A stretch of 64,000 nucleotides of DNA from RBG-16-66-20 sp036560705 (GCA_036560705.1 DATBQR010000121.1:1-64000); one strand, 5' to 3'; counted from the first letter of the stretch, positions 30,893 to 39,819 are shown. The notes: a model not told the origin generated them from the sequence alone. A program made the numbers and translations.

Positions 30893-32104
30893 ATGGCGGT
30901 TAATCTTTCCTCACCCGACCCGAAGTCGCTCCACCCCGTCCGCGGCGTCGAGTTGGGCATTGCGATGGCGGGAATCAGGAAGCCGGGCCGCAAGGACCTG
31001 CTGGTGATGCGCCTTGCGCCGGGCGCCGCCGTTGCGGGCGTATTTACCAGCAACCGGTTCTGCGCCGCTCCTGTAGTTCTCGCAAGAAAGCACCTGAAAA
31101 ACGCAGTGCGCGCCCTGGTGGTGAATACCGGTAACGCCAATGCCGGGACGGGCAAGGACGGGCTGGCCAGGGCGTTAGCCGTCTGCGCTTCGCTTTCGAA
31201 GCAACTTGGCTGCAAGCAGCAGCAGATCCTGCCGTTCTCCACCGGCGTCATCATGGAACCGCTGCCGGTCGAGCGCATCGCCGCCGGGTTGCCGGCGGCG
31301 GTGGCGAACCTGCGGGCGGACAACTGGGCTTCAGCCGCCGAAGCCATCATGACGACGGACACGGTGTCGAAGGCCTGCTCGACCAAGGTAAGGCTCTCGG
31401 GCGGCGAGGCCGTGGTCACGGGGATCGCCAAGGGGTCGGGCATGATCCATCCCGACATGGCGACCATGCTGGGCTTCGTCGCGACCGATGCGAAGGTTGC
31501 CGGCGGCGTATTGAAGCGGATGGCGAAGGCGGTGGCGGACCAGTCGTTCAATTGCGTCACCGTGGATGGCGATACCTCCACGAATGACTCCTTCATGCTT
31601 TTGGCTTCGGGAGTTGGTGTCGAAGTCAGGAATGAAAAAGACAGGGAAAAACTCGAACGGGCAATTCTCGAAGTCTCGCGCCAGCTGGCCCAGGCCATCG
31701 TCCGCGACGGCGAGGGGGCGACCAAGTTCGTCACGGTGACGGTGGAGAAGGGGCGCGGCGCAGCGGAATGCCGCAAGATCGCCTACGCCATCGCCCATTC
31801 GCCGCTGGTGAAGACCGCGTTTTTCGCTTCGGACCCGAACCTCGGCCGGATCCTTGCGGCGATCGGCTACGCGGGGATCGGGAACCTCGATACCTCCCGG
31901 GTGGATCTGTACATCGACGATGTGCGCGTCGCGCGTTCGGGCGGACGGGATGCGCAATACCGGGAAGAGCAAGGCGTGCGGGCCATGAAAAAGCCGGAAT
32001 TCACGGTGCGCGCGGTTCTCAACCGCGGCAAGGCATCGGCTACGATCTGGACCTGCGATCTGTCCTTCGACTACGTCAAGATCAACGCGGAATACCGGAC
32101 ATGA
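30893..32104 (+). CDS. argJ: Glutamate N-acetyltransferase / ornithine acetyltransferase ArgJ
   Basis: A 403-residue N-terminal-nucleophile enzyme that recycles the acetyl group in arginine synthesis, transferring it from N-acetylornithine to glutamate and possibly also using acetyl-CoA. The self-cleavage site is in KGSGMIHPDMATMLGF, where T191 becomes the new N terminus and nucleophile of the beta chain. NTGNANAGTG is the conserved oxyanion-region motif. Its stop overlaps the start of the DUF815 gene (ATGA). The upstream region shows no clear promoter beyond the hairpin after secA. Confidence 0.96.
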   Translation: MAVNLSSPDPKSLHPVRGVELGIAMAGIRKPGRKDLLVMRLAPGAAVAGVFTSNRFCAAPVVLARKHLKNAVRALVVNTGNANAGTGKDGLARALAVCASLSKQLGCKQQQILPFSTGVIMEPLPVERIAAGLPAAVANLRADNWASAAEAIMTTDTVSKACSTKVRLSGGEAVVTGIAKGSGMIHPDMATMLGFVATDAKVAGGVLKRMAKAVADQSFNCVTVDGDTSTNDSFMLLASGVGVEVRNEKDREKLERAILEVSRQLAQAIVRDGEGATKFVTVTVEKGRGAAECRKIAYAIAHSPLVKTAFFASDPNLGRILAAIGYAGIGNLDTSRVDLYIDDVRVARSGGRDAQYREEQGVRAMKKPEFTVRAVLNRGKASATIWTCDLSFDYVKINAEYRT

Positions 32105-32964
32105 GCAAGGAACTGGAAAAAACCCTGGAGAGAGTGCTGCGGCGGCTGGAGTTGCTGCTGCCGCCGCCGCCGCCGCCGACCGACTGGAAGGCGAGCATCG
32201 CTTTCCGCTGGCGCAAGAGCGCGCGTGGCGGCTGGCTGCAGCCGGTGCGCTACGTGCACCGCATGAAGCTGTCGGACCTGCAGGGCATCCAGCCGCAGAT
32301 CGGCAAGGTGGAGCAGAACACGCGCCAGTTCCTCGACGGCCGGCCGGCCAACAACGTGCTGCTCACGGGTGCGCGCGGCACCGGCAAGAGCTCGATCGTC
32401 AAGGGGCTGCTCAACAAGTACAGCAAGCAGGGCCTGCGGCTGATCGAGGTCGAGAAAAGCGATCTCGCGGACCTGCCGGCCATCGTCGACAGCGTCGCCG
32501 GGCGCGCGGAGCGGTTTCTCGTGTTCTGCGACGACCTGAGTTTCCACGGCGCCGAGGAAGGCTACATCGCGCTCAAGGTCGCGCTCGACGGTTCGATCTC
32601 GACCACGGCGGAGAACATGCTGATCTACGCCACCTCCAACCGCCGCCACCTGATGCCGGAGTACATGGCCGAGAACCTCGAGACCAAGTACATCGGCGAC
32701 GAAATCCACCCGGGCGAGACCGTGGAGGAGAAGATTTCGCTGTCCGAGCGCTTCGGCCTGTGGGTCTCGTTCTACCCGTTCGACCAGGACGAATACCTGG
32801 CGATCGTCGCGCACTGGCTGAAATCTTTCGACTGCCCTGCAAAGGCGATCGAAGGTTCGAAGGAGGAAGCCTTGCAGTGGTCGCTGCAGCGCGGCTCGCG
32901 CAGCGGCCGCGTCGCCTATCAATTCGCCAGGGACTGGGCCGGCAAGCACAGCAAGAAGAAGTAG
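32101..32964 (+). CDS. DUF815-family AAA+ ATPase
   Basis: A 287-residue protein with a short N-terminal region including a run of prolines (about residues 21-26) and then a P-loop domain: Walker A GARGTGKSS at about residues 88-96 and Walker B FLVFCDDLSF. A sensor-1-like YATSNRRHLMPE follows. It matches the uncharacterised DUF815 (YtmP-like 'DUF815 ATPase') family common in proteobacteria, whose role is unknown. It overlaps argJ by four bases and is followed after one base by the Nudix-ThiE gene; this argJ-ATPase-Nudix order is shared by related genomes. Confidence 0.85.
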   Translation: MSKELEKTLERVLRRLELLLPPPPPPTDWKASIAFRWRKSARGGWLQPVRYVHRMKLSDLQGIQPQIGKVEQNTRQFLDGRPANNVLLTGARGTGKSSIVKGLLNKYSKQGLRLIEVEKSDLADLPAIVDSVAGRAERFLVFCDDLSFHGAEEGYIALKVALDGSISTTAENMLIYATSNRRHLMPEYMAENLETKYIGDEIHPGETVEEKISLSERFGLWVSFYPFDQDEYLAIVAHWLKSFDCPAKAIEGSKEEALQWSLQRGSRSGRVAYQFARDWAGKHSKKK

Positions 32965-32965
32965 C

Positions 32966-33886
32966 GTGCCGGTCGAAGTCGCCGCGGCGGTGATCGAGCG
33001 CCCCGACGGCAGCTTCCTCCTCGCCCGGCGCCCCGCCGGCAAGGTCTACGCCGGCTGGTGGGAATTCCCGGGCGGAAAGATCGAGGCTGGCGAGTCCGCG
33101 GCGGACGCGCTCGCGAGGGAGTTGCGCGAAGAACTGGGCATCGAGACGCTGCGCGCCTACCCGTGGGTCACCCGCGCGCACATCTACGAGCACGCGACCG
33201 TGATGCTCCATTTCTTCCGTGTCGTGGAATGGTCGGGCGAACCGAAGTCGAGGGAAGGGCAGGCGTTCGTCTGGCAGCGGCTGGACGCGCCGATCGCCGA
33301 ACCGATGCTGCCCGCCAACGGTCCGGTGCTCGCCTCGCTCGCCTTGCCGCTCGAATACGCGATTACCGACGCGCAGTCCCTCGGCGCGGCGGAACAACTC
33401 GCGCGCGTAGAGGCGCGGATGAGGGACGGACTGCGCCTGATCCAGGTGCGGGACAAGGACAACTGGGAGCGCGCGCGGCTGATCTACGTGATCGCGCAGA
33501 TGGCGCGCCAGTACGGCGCCCGGGTGCTCGTCAACGGCGGCCCGGCGGCCGCCAATACCCATGGCATCCATTTCAACGCCGAGCAGCTGATGACGCTGCG
33601 CGCGCGGCCGAATGGCGGCCTGATGGCCGCTTCCTGCCATACGACCGAAGAACTCGGGCACGCCATGGCGATCGGGTTGGATTTCGTCGTGCTGGGCCCG
33701 GTCAAGGCGACGCCGTCGCATCCCGGGGCGCCTGTGCTCGGCTGGGACGGCTTCAGGCGCATCGCCGAAGGTGCCTCGATCCCGGTGTACGCGATCGGCG
33801 GGCTGGGTGCAGCGGACCTGGATGATGCAAGGCGCGCCGGCGCCCATGGCCTGGCAATGATTCGCGGGAGCTGGGAGCTGAACTAG
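32966..33886 (+). CDS. Nudix hydrolase (MutT-like) fused to a ThiE-like domain
   Basis: A 306-residue protein starting at GTG one base after the upstream stop. The N-terminal half (about 1-125) is a MutT-type Nudix domain with the complete Nudix box GGKIEAGESAADALARELREELG. The C-terminal half (about 135-306) is a TIM-barrel domain like thiamine-phosphate synthase, with QVRDKDNW, LVNGG, GIHFNAEQ, a phosphate-binding GPVKATPSHPG and AIGGL. The Nudix half is likely to remove oxidised dGTP or a similar nucleotide; the ThiE half may be a catalytic or a divergent domain. Such fusions are known in proteobacteria but the role of the second half is not established. Its stop shares CTAG with the EAL gene opposite. 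Confidence 0.88.
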   Translation: MPVEVAAAVIERPDGSFLLARRPAGKVYAGWWEFPGGKIEAGESAADALARELREELGIETLRAYPWVTRAHIYEHATVMLHFFRVVEWSGEPKSREGQAFVWQRLDAPIAEPMLPANGPVLASLALPLEYAITDAQSLGAAEQLARVEARMRDGLRLIQVRDKDNWERARLIYVIAQMARQYGARVLVNGGPAAANTHGIHFNAEQLMTLRARPNGGLMAASCHTTEELGHAMAIGLDFVVLGPVKATPSHPGAPVLGWDGFRRIAEGASIPVYAIGGLGAADLDDARRAGAHGLAMIRGSWELN

Positions 33887-34680
33887 CGGGCCAGCTTTTC
33901 GATCGGATGCGGCTGCTGGATGCCGAAGCCCTGCGCAAAGCCCACGCCCAGTGCCTTCAGCCGCAGCAGGATGTCCTGGTCTTCGACCATTTCGCCGATG
34001 ACCTGGAAGCCCATGACCTCGCCGACGCGCAGGATGGCTTTCAACTTGGTCTCGGCGGCGGGCGCCGAGAGGAGCTTTCGCACGATGGTGCCGTCCACCT
34101 TGACGTAGTCGGGCCGCAGCGCTTTCAACGGCAGGAAGGTCGCGGTGCGGCGGCCGAAGCCGGACACCATCAGGCCGCAGCCGACGGCACGGATCGCCGT
34201 CGAAAACCGTATCGAAGCCTCCAGGCGCGCAATGGTGTCCGCCTCGCTGATTTCGAAATGCACCGCGGTGCCGGGCACGCCCGCGGACACCAGTTCCAGC
34301 GCCACCGCCTTTGGAAACGCCGGGTCATCGAGGGTCTGGCTGGAGACGTTGATGGTGAAGCGCGGAATGCGCGAACCGCGCGCGAGGTGCTGCACCACCT
34401 TGCGCACAACCCAGCGGTCGAGATCCGGCATCAGGCGGTAATGTTCGAACACCGGCAGGAATTCCCCCGGCGGCAGCATGGCCTTCTCTTCCTCGCGCAG
34501 GCGGATCAGCACCTCCGCCATCGGGAAGCGCACCGTGCCGGTGAGCGCGGCGATCGGCTGGCAGTAGAGCGCCAGCTCGTCCTTGCTCAGGGCCTGGCGC
34601 AGGCGCTCCGCGGGTTCGCTCCAGCCGGCGAGCTCGTCGTCCATCTTCTGCAGCTGCGGATCGAACTCCTTTCCGCTCAT
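33883..34680 (-). CDS. EAL-domain protein, probably catalytically inactive
   Basis: A 265-residue single EAL domain without signal or other domain. Conserved features: E56 in AEVLIR (in place of EALIR), N111 in FTINVSS, E143 in FEISE, K194 in DYVKVD, E230 and E233 in GEMVE, and QG at 250-251. The metal-binding DDFG loop is replaced by SGFG (residues 173-176), so both catalytic aspartates are missing. Active c-di-GMP phosphodiesterases need them, so this is more likely a c-di-GMP-binding or protein-interaction module. It is the last gene of the yacG-side minus-strand block, 25 bases after yacG. Confidence 0.85.
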   Translation of the reverse strand: MSGKEFDPQLQKMDDELAGWSEPAERLRQALSKDELALYCQPIAALTGTVRFPMAEVLIRLREEEKAMLPPGEFLPVFEHYRLMPDLDRWVVRKVVQHLARGSRIPRFTINVSSQTLDDPAFPKAVALELVSAGVPGTAVHFEISEADTIARLEASIRFSTAIRAVGCGLMVSGFGRRTATFLPLKALRPDYVKVDGTIVRKLLSAPAAETKLKAILRVGEVMGFQVIGEMVEDQDILLRLKALGVGFAQGFGIQQPHPIEKLAR

Positions 34681-34705
34681 CGGGATGTCCTGGGGCGCGC
34701 CACGG

Positions 34706-34903
34706 TCATTTCTCGCCCGGCTCGGCGTCCGGCGCGAGGTTGGACGATTCGGGCGATTCTGGCGCGACGGGCACGCGGTAGGCCTCCGAGGCCCAGTTGC
34801 CGAGGTCGATCACCCTGCAGCGTTCACTGCAGAACGGGCGCCACGGATTCTCGGGCGCGAACGCTGCTTGCGCGCCGCAGCGCGGGCAGGGCACCGTTTT
34901 CAC
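34706..34903 (-). CDS. yacG: DNA gyrase inhibitor YacG
   Basis: A 65-residue zinc protein whose GTG start overlaps the zapD stop (GTGA). The four cysteines C6-X2-C9 and C25-X3-C29 form the treble-clef zinc site (CPRC and CSERC), followed by the conserved IDLGNWASEAY. The C-terminal 20 residues are acidic and disordered. In E. coli YacG binds GyrB and blocks supercoiling. The coaE-zapD-yacG order is the same as in many gamma- and betaproteobacteria. Confidence 0.93.
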   Translation of the reverse strand: MKTVPCPRCGAQAAFAPENPWRPFCSERCRVIDLGNWASEAYRVPVAPESPESSNLAPDAEPGEK

Positions 34904-35658
34904 AAGTTGCAGAAGGTAAGTTCGAAGCCGACATCCCAGTCGGCGGTCTTGGCGCGCGTTTCCTCGCCGTTCTGTGCGAGAAAGCGGATGTTGAGCACGT
35001 ACTTGTTGGCGCTGATCTCGGGTACGCAGGACATTCCGGGTTCCAGGCGCACGCGCAGCATCTGCGCCGTTTTGCCGCCCAGCATCTGCTGGAAGGTGCC
35101 GAGCGGCGCCGAGAGGCCCTGCGGTTTGCCCGATTCGCGCAGGATCCTGAGGATGATCGCGGTGCCGTCGCGCAGCGGGTAGAGAGGGCTGGTCCATGCG
35201 GCGAGCTGGCCGATGCGTTCCTCCGCCGGCCGGTGCAGCCAGTAGTGATAGGAAGGCAGGTCGAATTCGCAGGCGCCGCCCGGAATGCCGGTGCGCTGCT
35301 TGATCGACATCAGCCATTCGTTCTCGCGCAGGTACTGGCCGATCCTGCCGGTCATGGAAAACAGCGCCGCAGCGGCCTGCTCGATGTCGCGCAGCACGCC
35401 GGAGAGCGCTTCTTCGGAAATGTCGGGGTTGTTGCGGAAGGAAAGCAGCACCTGCTTCTGGCGTTCGAGTTCCTGCAGCAGGTCCGACTTGAGGTCGGCA
35501 CGCCCGGCGACTTCGAGAATCTCGAACAGCGTCAGCAGGGCGACATGGTGATCGAGAGGGTCGGTGCGCGCGATGAAATGCCGCGAACGCTCGAACAGGT
35601 CCTCCAGGCGCAGCAAAGTCCGGATGCGCTCGTTGAGCGGGTACTCATACGTAATCAC
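34900..35658 (-). CDS. zapD: Cell division protein ZapD
   Basis: A 252-residue cytoplasmic protein starting at GTG (MITYEYPLNERIRTLLRLED). This N-terminal sequence, with the helical middle part and the beta-rich C-terminal half ending in DWDVGFELTFC, matches ZapD (formerly YacF/DUF1342). ZapD cross-links FtsZ filaments by binding the FtsZ C-terminal peptide, and the corresponding FtsZ with YDIPAFLRK is encoded in this window. It lies between coaE and yacG. Confidence 0.95.
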   Translation of the reverse strand: MITYEYPLNERIRTLLRLEDLFERSRHFIARTDPLDHHVALLTLFEILEVAGRADLKSDLLQELERQKQVLLSFRNNPDISEEALSGVLRDIEQAAAALFSMTGRIGQYLRENEWLMSIKQRTGIPGGACEFDLPSYHYWLHRPAEERIGQLAAWTSPLYPLRDGTAIILRILRESGKPQGLSAPLGTFQQMLGGKTAQMLRVRLEPGMSCVPEISANKYVLNIRFLAQNGEETRAKTADWDVGFELTFCNL

Positions 35659-35732
35659 GGCCAGACGCGCCTCGCCGAGGGGCGAAATTGCCCGAATTCT
35701 GAGTGATTTACGCCCTCAACACAAATTGACTT

Positions 35733-36335
35733 CTAGGCGCCGGCGCGCGCCAGGTAGTTTTCGTGCAGTTGGCGGACCTGTTGCTGCAGTGCAGAAATCG
35801 GGCCTGAATTGTCGATCACGTCGTCCGCCGCCGCCAGCCTTTTTTCCCTCTGTATCTGGGAGGCTATGATGCGGCGGATCTCTCCTTCCGGCAGGCCGCT
35901 GCGCTGCCGTACCCGCGCCACCTGGAGCGCTTCCGGGCAGTCCACCACCAGTACGCGGCCGACCCGGGCCCGATAGTCGGGGGATTCGATCAAAAGCGGT
36001 ACCACGTGGATCACGTAGGGGCCTTTTGCGCCCTCGATGCGGCGCTGCGATTCGGCACGGATCATCGGGTGCAGCAGCCCTTCCAGGCGCTGTTTTTCCT
36101 CGGCATCGCTGAAGACGAGGTCGCGCATGCGCTTGCGGTCCATCGCGCCCGACGCGTCGATGAAGGCCCTGCCGAATAGCCGCGCAATTTCCGGAATCGC
36201 AGCGCCGGCGGTACCTGTGAGTTCGTGCGCGATGGCGTCGGTGTCTACTATCCTCGCACCGAGCTCGGCGAACGCGTCCGCCGCGGCGCTCTTGCCGCTG
36301 CCGATCCCCCCCGTCAAGCCGACCACCAGGCTCAA
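35733..36335 (-). CDS. coaE: Dephospho-CoA kinase
   Basis: A 200-residue P-loop kinase catalysing the last step of coenzyme A synthesis. It starts with TTG (MSLVVGLTGGIGSGKSAAAD), whose GGIGSGKS is the P-loop. Other motifs are IVDTDAIAHELT and HPMIRAESQRRI. The length agrees with the family. It follows pilD by ten bases on the minus strand, the arrangement found in many type IV pilus loci. The 75 bases between it and zapD show no strong promoter. Confidence 0.95.
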   Translation of the reverse strand: MSLVVGLTGGIGSGKSAAADAFAELGARIVDTDAIAHELTGTAGAAIPEIARLFGRAFIDASGAMDRKRMRDLVFSDAEEKQRLEGLLHPMIRAESQRRIEGAKGPYVIHVVPLLIESPDYRARVGRVLVVDCPEALQVARVRQRSGLPEGEIRRIIASQIQREKRLAAADDVIDNSGPISALQQQVRQLHENYLARAGA

Positions 36336-36345
36336 TGGAACGAAC

Positions 36346-37206
36346 TCAAGACTTGAGGTACCAGCGCATGATCGGCTCGCCCCAGAACATGGCGACGATG
36401 GCGGCGATGGCGAGATAGGGACCGAAATGGAAGCGGAACGCGCCGTCCCAGCCGCGCCGGGCGGCGACCATCTGCGCGACGCCGAAGGCGAGGCCGACGA
36501 CGGAGGAGACGAGGATCACCAGCGGCAGCAGCTTCCAGCCGAGGAAGGCCCCGATGGCGGCGTTCATCTTGAAGTCGCCGTAGCCCATGCCTTCCTTTCC
36601 GGTAAAGAACCGGTAGGTCCAATAAATCGACCACAGCGAGAGATAGCCGGCGGCGGCCCCGGTCACGGCATCGAACAGCGGCACGAAGGTGCCGAAGGCG
36701 TTCAGCAGCAACCCGGCCCACAGCAGCGGCAGCGTGATGTCGTCCGGCAGGTAGCCGGTCGCGTGGTCGATGAAGGCGAGCGCGATCGTGCACCAGATGA
36801 AGAGCATCCCGCCCAGCGCCGCAGCGCCGAAGCCGAAATGCCAGGCGGCGCAGGCGGCGCCCAGGCCGCCGAGCAGTTCCACGGCGGGATAGCGGGCGCT
36901 GATCCGCTGGCCGCAGCCGGCGCACTTGCCGCGCAATACGAGCCAGCTGGCGATCGGCACGTTCTCGATCGCGCTGATGGCGCGGCCGCAGCCGGGGCAG
37001 CGCGAGCGCGGCACGACCAGGTTGTAGGGCTCTTCCTTCGGCAGTTCCTGTCCGGCCAGTTCGGCGCAATCGGCGCGCCAGGCGCGCTCCATCATTCTGG
37101 GCAGGCGATGGATGACCACGTTGAGGAACGAGCCGACGCACATTCCCGCTGCCAGCGCGAACCAGGGAAAGACAGCGGGCTGGAGCAGCCAGCCCAGGTT
37201 CTGCAT
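36346..37206 (-). CDS. pilD: Prepilin peptidase/N-methyltransferase PilD
   Basis: A 286-residue membrane aspartyl protease with eight or so helices. The cytoplasmic zinc-binding cysteines C70-X2-C73 and C95-X2-C98 (CPGC, CAGC) sit in the N-terminal methyltransferase half. The second catalytic aspartate lies in GYGDFKMNAAIG, the GxGD motif. PilD removes the leader of type IV pilins and methylates the new N terminus. It sits after pilC (13 bases) in the same direction; pilins and PilB are not in the window. Confidence 0.95.
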   Translation of the reverse strand: MQNLGWLLQPAVFPWFALAAGMCVGSFLNVVIHRLPRMMERAWRADCAELAGQELPKEEPYNLVVPRSRCPGCGRAISAIENVPIASWLVLRGKCAGCGQRISARYPAVELLGGLGAACAAWHFGFGAAALGGMLFIWCTIALAFIDHATGYLPDDITLPLLWAGLLLNAFGTFVPLFDAVTGAAAGYLSLWSIYWTYRFFTGKEGMGYGDFKMNAAIGAFLGWKLLPLVILVSSVVGLAFGVAQMVAARRGWDGAFRFHFGPYLAIAAIVAMFWGEPIMRWYLKS

Positions 37207-37218
37207 CCGGGATCCCGG

Positions 37219-38445
37219 CTAGACCGCGCCGCCGAGCTTGAAGATCGGCAGGTACATCGCGACCACCATGCCGCCGATGAGCGTGCCGAGGACCACCATG
37301 ATGATCGGCTCCATCAGCGAGGACAGCGCGTCGACCGCGTCATCCACCTCGGCCTCGAAGAAGTCGGCGACTTTGCCGAGCATGGCGTCGAGCGCGCCCG
37401 TTTCTTCGCCGATCATGCACATCTGCAGCACCATCGACGGGAACACGTCGGCGTTCTGCATCGCGACGGTGAGCGCGGTGCCGGTCGAAACTTCCTGCTT
37501 GATCTTCAGCGTCGCCTGCAGGTAGATATAGTTGCCCGATGCGCCGCCCACGGAATCGAGCGCCTCGACCAGCGGCACGCCCGCCGCGAACATGGTGGAC
37601 AGCGTGCGCGTCCAGCGCGCGATCGAGGCTTTTCGCAGCAGAGGGCCGAAGATCGGCGCCTTGAGGCTGATGCGGTCCATGAAGATCTGCACGGCGAGCG
37701 AGCGCTTCCACGCCTCCAGGAAGCCGTAGACCCCGCCGATCATCACCGGGAAGATGATGTACCAGTTGCCGACGAACCAATCCGAGATGGCCATCACGAT
37801 CAGCGTCGGCGTCGGCAGATCGGCGCCGAAGCTCGCGAACACGCTCTTGAAGGCCGGGATCACGAAAATCATGATCACCGCCGTGATGACGACCGCGACC
37901 ACGATGATGGAGACCGGGTAGAACAGCGCCGACTTGATCTTCGACTTGATGGCGAGCGTTTTTTCCTTGTAGATCGCCAGCCGGTCGAGCAGGGATTCAA
38001 GGATACCGGCGGCCTCGCCGGCTGCCACCAGGTTGCAGTACAGCGCATCGAAGTACAGCGGGTACTTGCGGAACGCCTGCGCGAGCGAGGAACCGGTTTC
38101 CACCTCGGTCTTGATGTCGACCAGCAGTCTGGCGACGGCCGGGTTGGAAGAGCCCTTGCTGACGATGTCGAAGGATTGCAGCAGCGGCACACCGGCCTTC
38201 ATCATGGTCGCCATCTGCCGCGTGAACAGCGCGACGTCCTTCTCGCTTACGGACCCGCCGCCGCCCAGCTTCTGCTTCTTGACCTTGGAAACGGTGACGC
38301 CCTGGCGGCGCAGCGAGGCATTGACCATGTTCTCGCCCGCGGCGCGCATCTCGCCGCGCACGGTCTTGCCGGCCTTGTCCTTGCCTTCCCAGAGGAAGGT
38401 GAATTCCTTGGGTCCGCCCTTTACCGCCGCCGCTGCAGTCGCCAT
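37219..38445 (-). CDS. pilC: Type IV pilus inner-membrane platform protein PilC
   Basis: The start at 38445 (MATAAAAVKGGPKEFTF) gives 408 residues. The protein has two repeats of the T2SS/T4P F domain, each followed by hydrophobic segments: LFTRQMATMMKAGVPLLQS at about residue 72 and RWTRTLSTMFAAGVPLVEALD at about residue 275. PilC is the platform for the PilB and PilT motors in pilus assembly. It is upstream of pilD in one minus-strand unit, and a candidate promoter lies about 37 bases upstream of the start. Confidence 0.95.
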   Translation of the reverse strand: MATAAAAVKGGPKEFTFLWEGKDKAGKTVRGEMRAAGENMVNASLRRQGVTVSKVKKQKLGGGGSVSEKDVALFTRQMATMMKAGVPLLQSFDIVSKGSSNPAVARLLVDIKTEVETGSSLAQAFRKYPLYFDALYCNLVAAGEAAGILESLLDRLAIYKEKTLAIKSKIKSALFYPVSIIVVAVVITAVIMIFVIPAFKSVFASFGADLPTPTLIVMAISDWFVGNWYIIFPVMIGGVYGFLEAWKRSLAVQIFMDRISLKAPIFGPLLRKASIARWTRTLSTMFAAGVPLVEALDSVGGASGNYIYLQATLKIKQEVSTGTALTVAMQNADVFPSMVLQMCMIGEETGALDAMLGKVADFFEAEVDDAVDALSSLMEPIIMVVLGTLIGGMVVAMYLPIFKLGGAV

Positions 38446-38481
38446 ATCCTGCTCCCTGCCCAAAAGTCGGTGCAAGCGGGG

Positions 38482-38511
38482 ATTCTAGCGCCGAGTCAAG
38501 GACTTGACCAA
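38482..38511 (-). promoter_or_regulatory. Candidate pilC promoter over a palindrome
   Basis: Read on the minus strand, TTGGTC (38506-38511) and TAGAAT (38482-38487) are separated by 18 bases and resemble a sigma-70 promoter. The spacer includes the perfect inverted repeat GTCAAG-GA-CTTGAC (38495-38508 on the plus strand), flanked by TCTAG and CTAGA. The palindrome could be an operator or part of a hairpin ending the upstream hlyC/corC transcript. Confidence 0.4.
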
Positions 38512-38529
38512 CTAGAGAGAAAAATCACG

Positions 38530-39819
38530 TTAAGGAGGCCCCGGGTCGTCCTGGGGGACCTCGGCGGGCTTGAACAGGCGCACGGTTTTCACCGCCCGGC
38601 CCTGGGCGCTGACGATCTCGATCGGCACGCCGGCGATCTTGAGCGAGACGTTGGCCTCGGGAATGTCCTGCAGCTGCTCGAGGATCAGGCCATTCAGCGT
38701 TTTCGGACCGCCGGTGGGAAGTTCCAGGCCGAGGGCGCGATTCACTTCGCGCACGGCCATGGCGCCGTCCGCCGCCGCGCTGCCCTGGTCGTCCCAGGAC
38801 AGGGCGGGAACGGCCGAGGGCAGCGAGGTGGTGAATTTGCCGATGATCTGCTCCATGATGCCCTCGATCGTCACCAGTCCCATCAGTTCGCCGTACTCGT
38901 CGACGACCAGGCCGATGCGCTCGTGCCGTTCCTGGAAGTACTGCAGCTGCGCGATCGCTGGGGTGCCGGCGGGCACGAAGTAGGGTTCGTCGAGCAGGTC
39001 TTCGATCGCCTTGGCGTCGAGAGCGCCCGAAAACAGCAGGCCGAGCACCTTGCGCAGATGCAGCACGCCGGCGATTTCATCGGCGCTGCCGCGGAACACG
39101 GGCAATTCCCGGTGGTAGCTGGTGGTGAGCTGGCGCGCAATCGTCTCCATGTCGTCGTCCAGCCGGATCGCCTCGATTTTCGCGCGCGGCACCATCACGT
39201 CGTGCACGGTGATCTCGCCGACGTCGAACAGGTTCATGAGGATCGACAGGTGCTTCTTCGGCATGAAGCTGGAGGATTCCAGCACCAGCGTGCGGATTTC
39301 CTCGTGCGAGAGGCGGTGCGCCTCCGGGTCGGGGCGGATGCGCAGCAGCTTCAGCATCGGCTGCACGAACAGGTTCGACAGCCAGACGCCGGGCTGCAGC
39401 AGCCTCTGCAGCGGGCCGAGCAGGTAGCTGAGCGGCAGGGCGATCCGCTCGGGGTAGGTGGCGCCGATCACCTTGGGCGTGATCTCCGAGAACACGATGA
39501 TGAGGAAGGACACCGCCACCGTGCTCACCGCGTAGGCGAGCCGGTCGTCGCCCAGGAAGCGGACCGCGATGACGCCGGCAAGGGTGGCGGCGGCGGCGCT
39601 TACCAGCGTGTTGCCGATGAGGATCGCGCCGAGCAGGCGGTCGGTGCGCGAGAGCAGCGCCGCGACGCGCCGGGCGCCGCCGTGATTTTGCGCGACGAGG
39701 TGTTTCAGCCGGTAGCGGTTGATCGCCATCATGCTGGTTTCCGCGATCGAGAAGAAGGCGGAGCCCGCCAGCAACACGACGAGCGCGCCGATTTCCCAGC
39801 CGAGCGGGACGATGTCCAC
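38530..39819 (-). CDS. Hemolysin-family (HlyC/CorC, YfjD-like) CBS membrane protein
   Basis: A 429-residue protein starting at GTG. Residues about 1-190 form a DUF21/CNNM transmembrane domain (FFSIAETSMMAINRYRLKHL, then FSEITPKVIGATYPE). A CBS-domain pair spans about 200-330 (VPRAKIEAI, VVDEYGELMGLVTIEGI), and a CorC_HlyC domain ends the protein. Members of this family are linked to magnesium or cobalt efflux. Hemolysin activity is not implied by the name. It is six bases downstream of ypjD on the minus strand. Confidence 0.93.
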   Translation of the reverse strand: MDIVPLGWEIGALVVLLAGSAFFSIAETSMMAINRYRLKHLVAQNHGGARRVAALLSRTDRLLGAILIGNTLVSAAAATLAGVIAVRFLGDDRLAYAVSTVAVSFLIIVFSEITPKVIGATYPERIALPLSYLLGPLQRLLQPGVWLSNLFVQPMLKLLRIRPDPEAHRLSHEEIRTLVLESSSFMPKKHLSILMNLFDVGEITVHDVMVPRAKIEAIRLDDDMETIARQLTTSYHRELPVFRGSADEIAGVLHLRKVLGLLFSGALDAKAIEDLLDEPYFVPAGTPAIAQLQYFQERHERIGLVVDEYGELMGLVTIEGIMEQIIGKFTTSLPSAVPALSWDDQGSAAADGAMAVREVNRALGLELPTGGPKTLNGLILEQLQDIPEANVSLKIAGVPIEIVSAQGRAVKTVRLFKPAEVPQDDPGPP

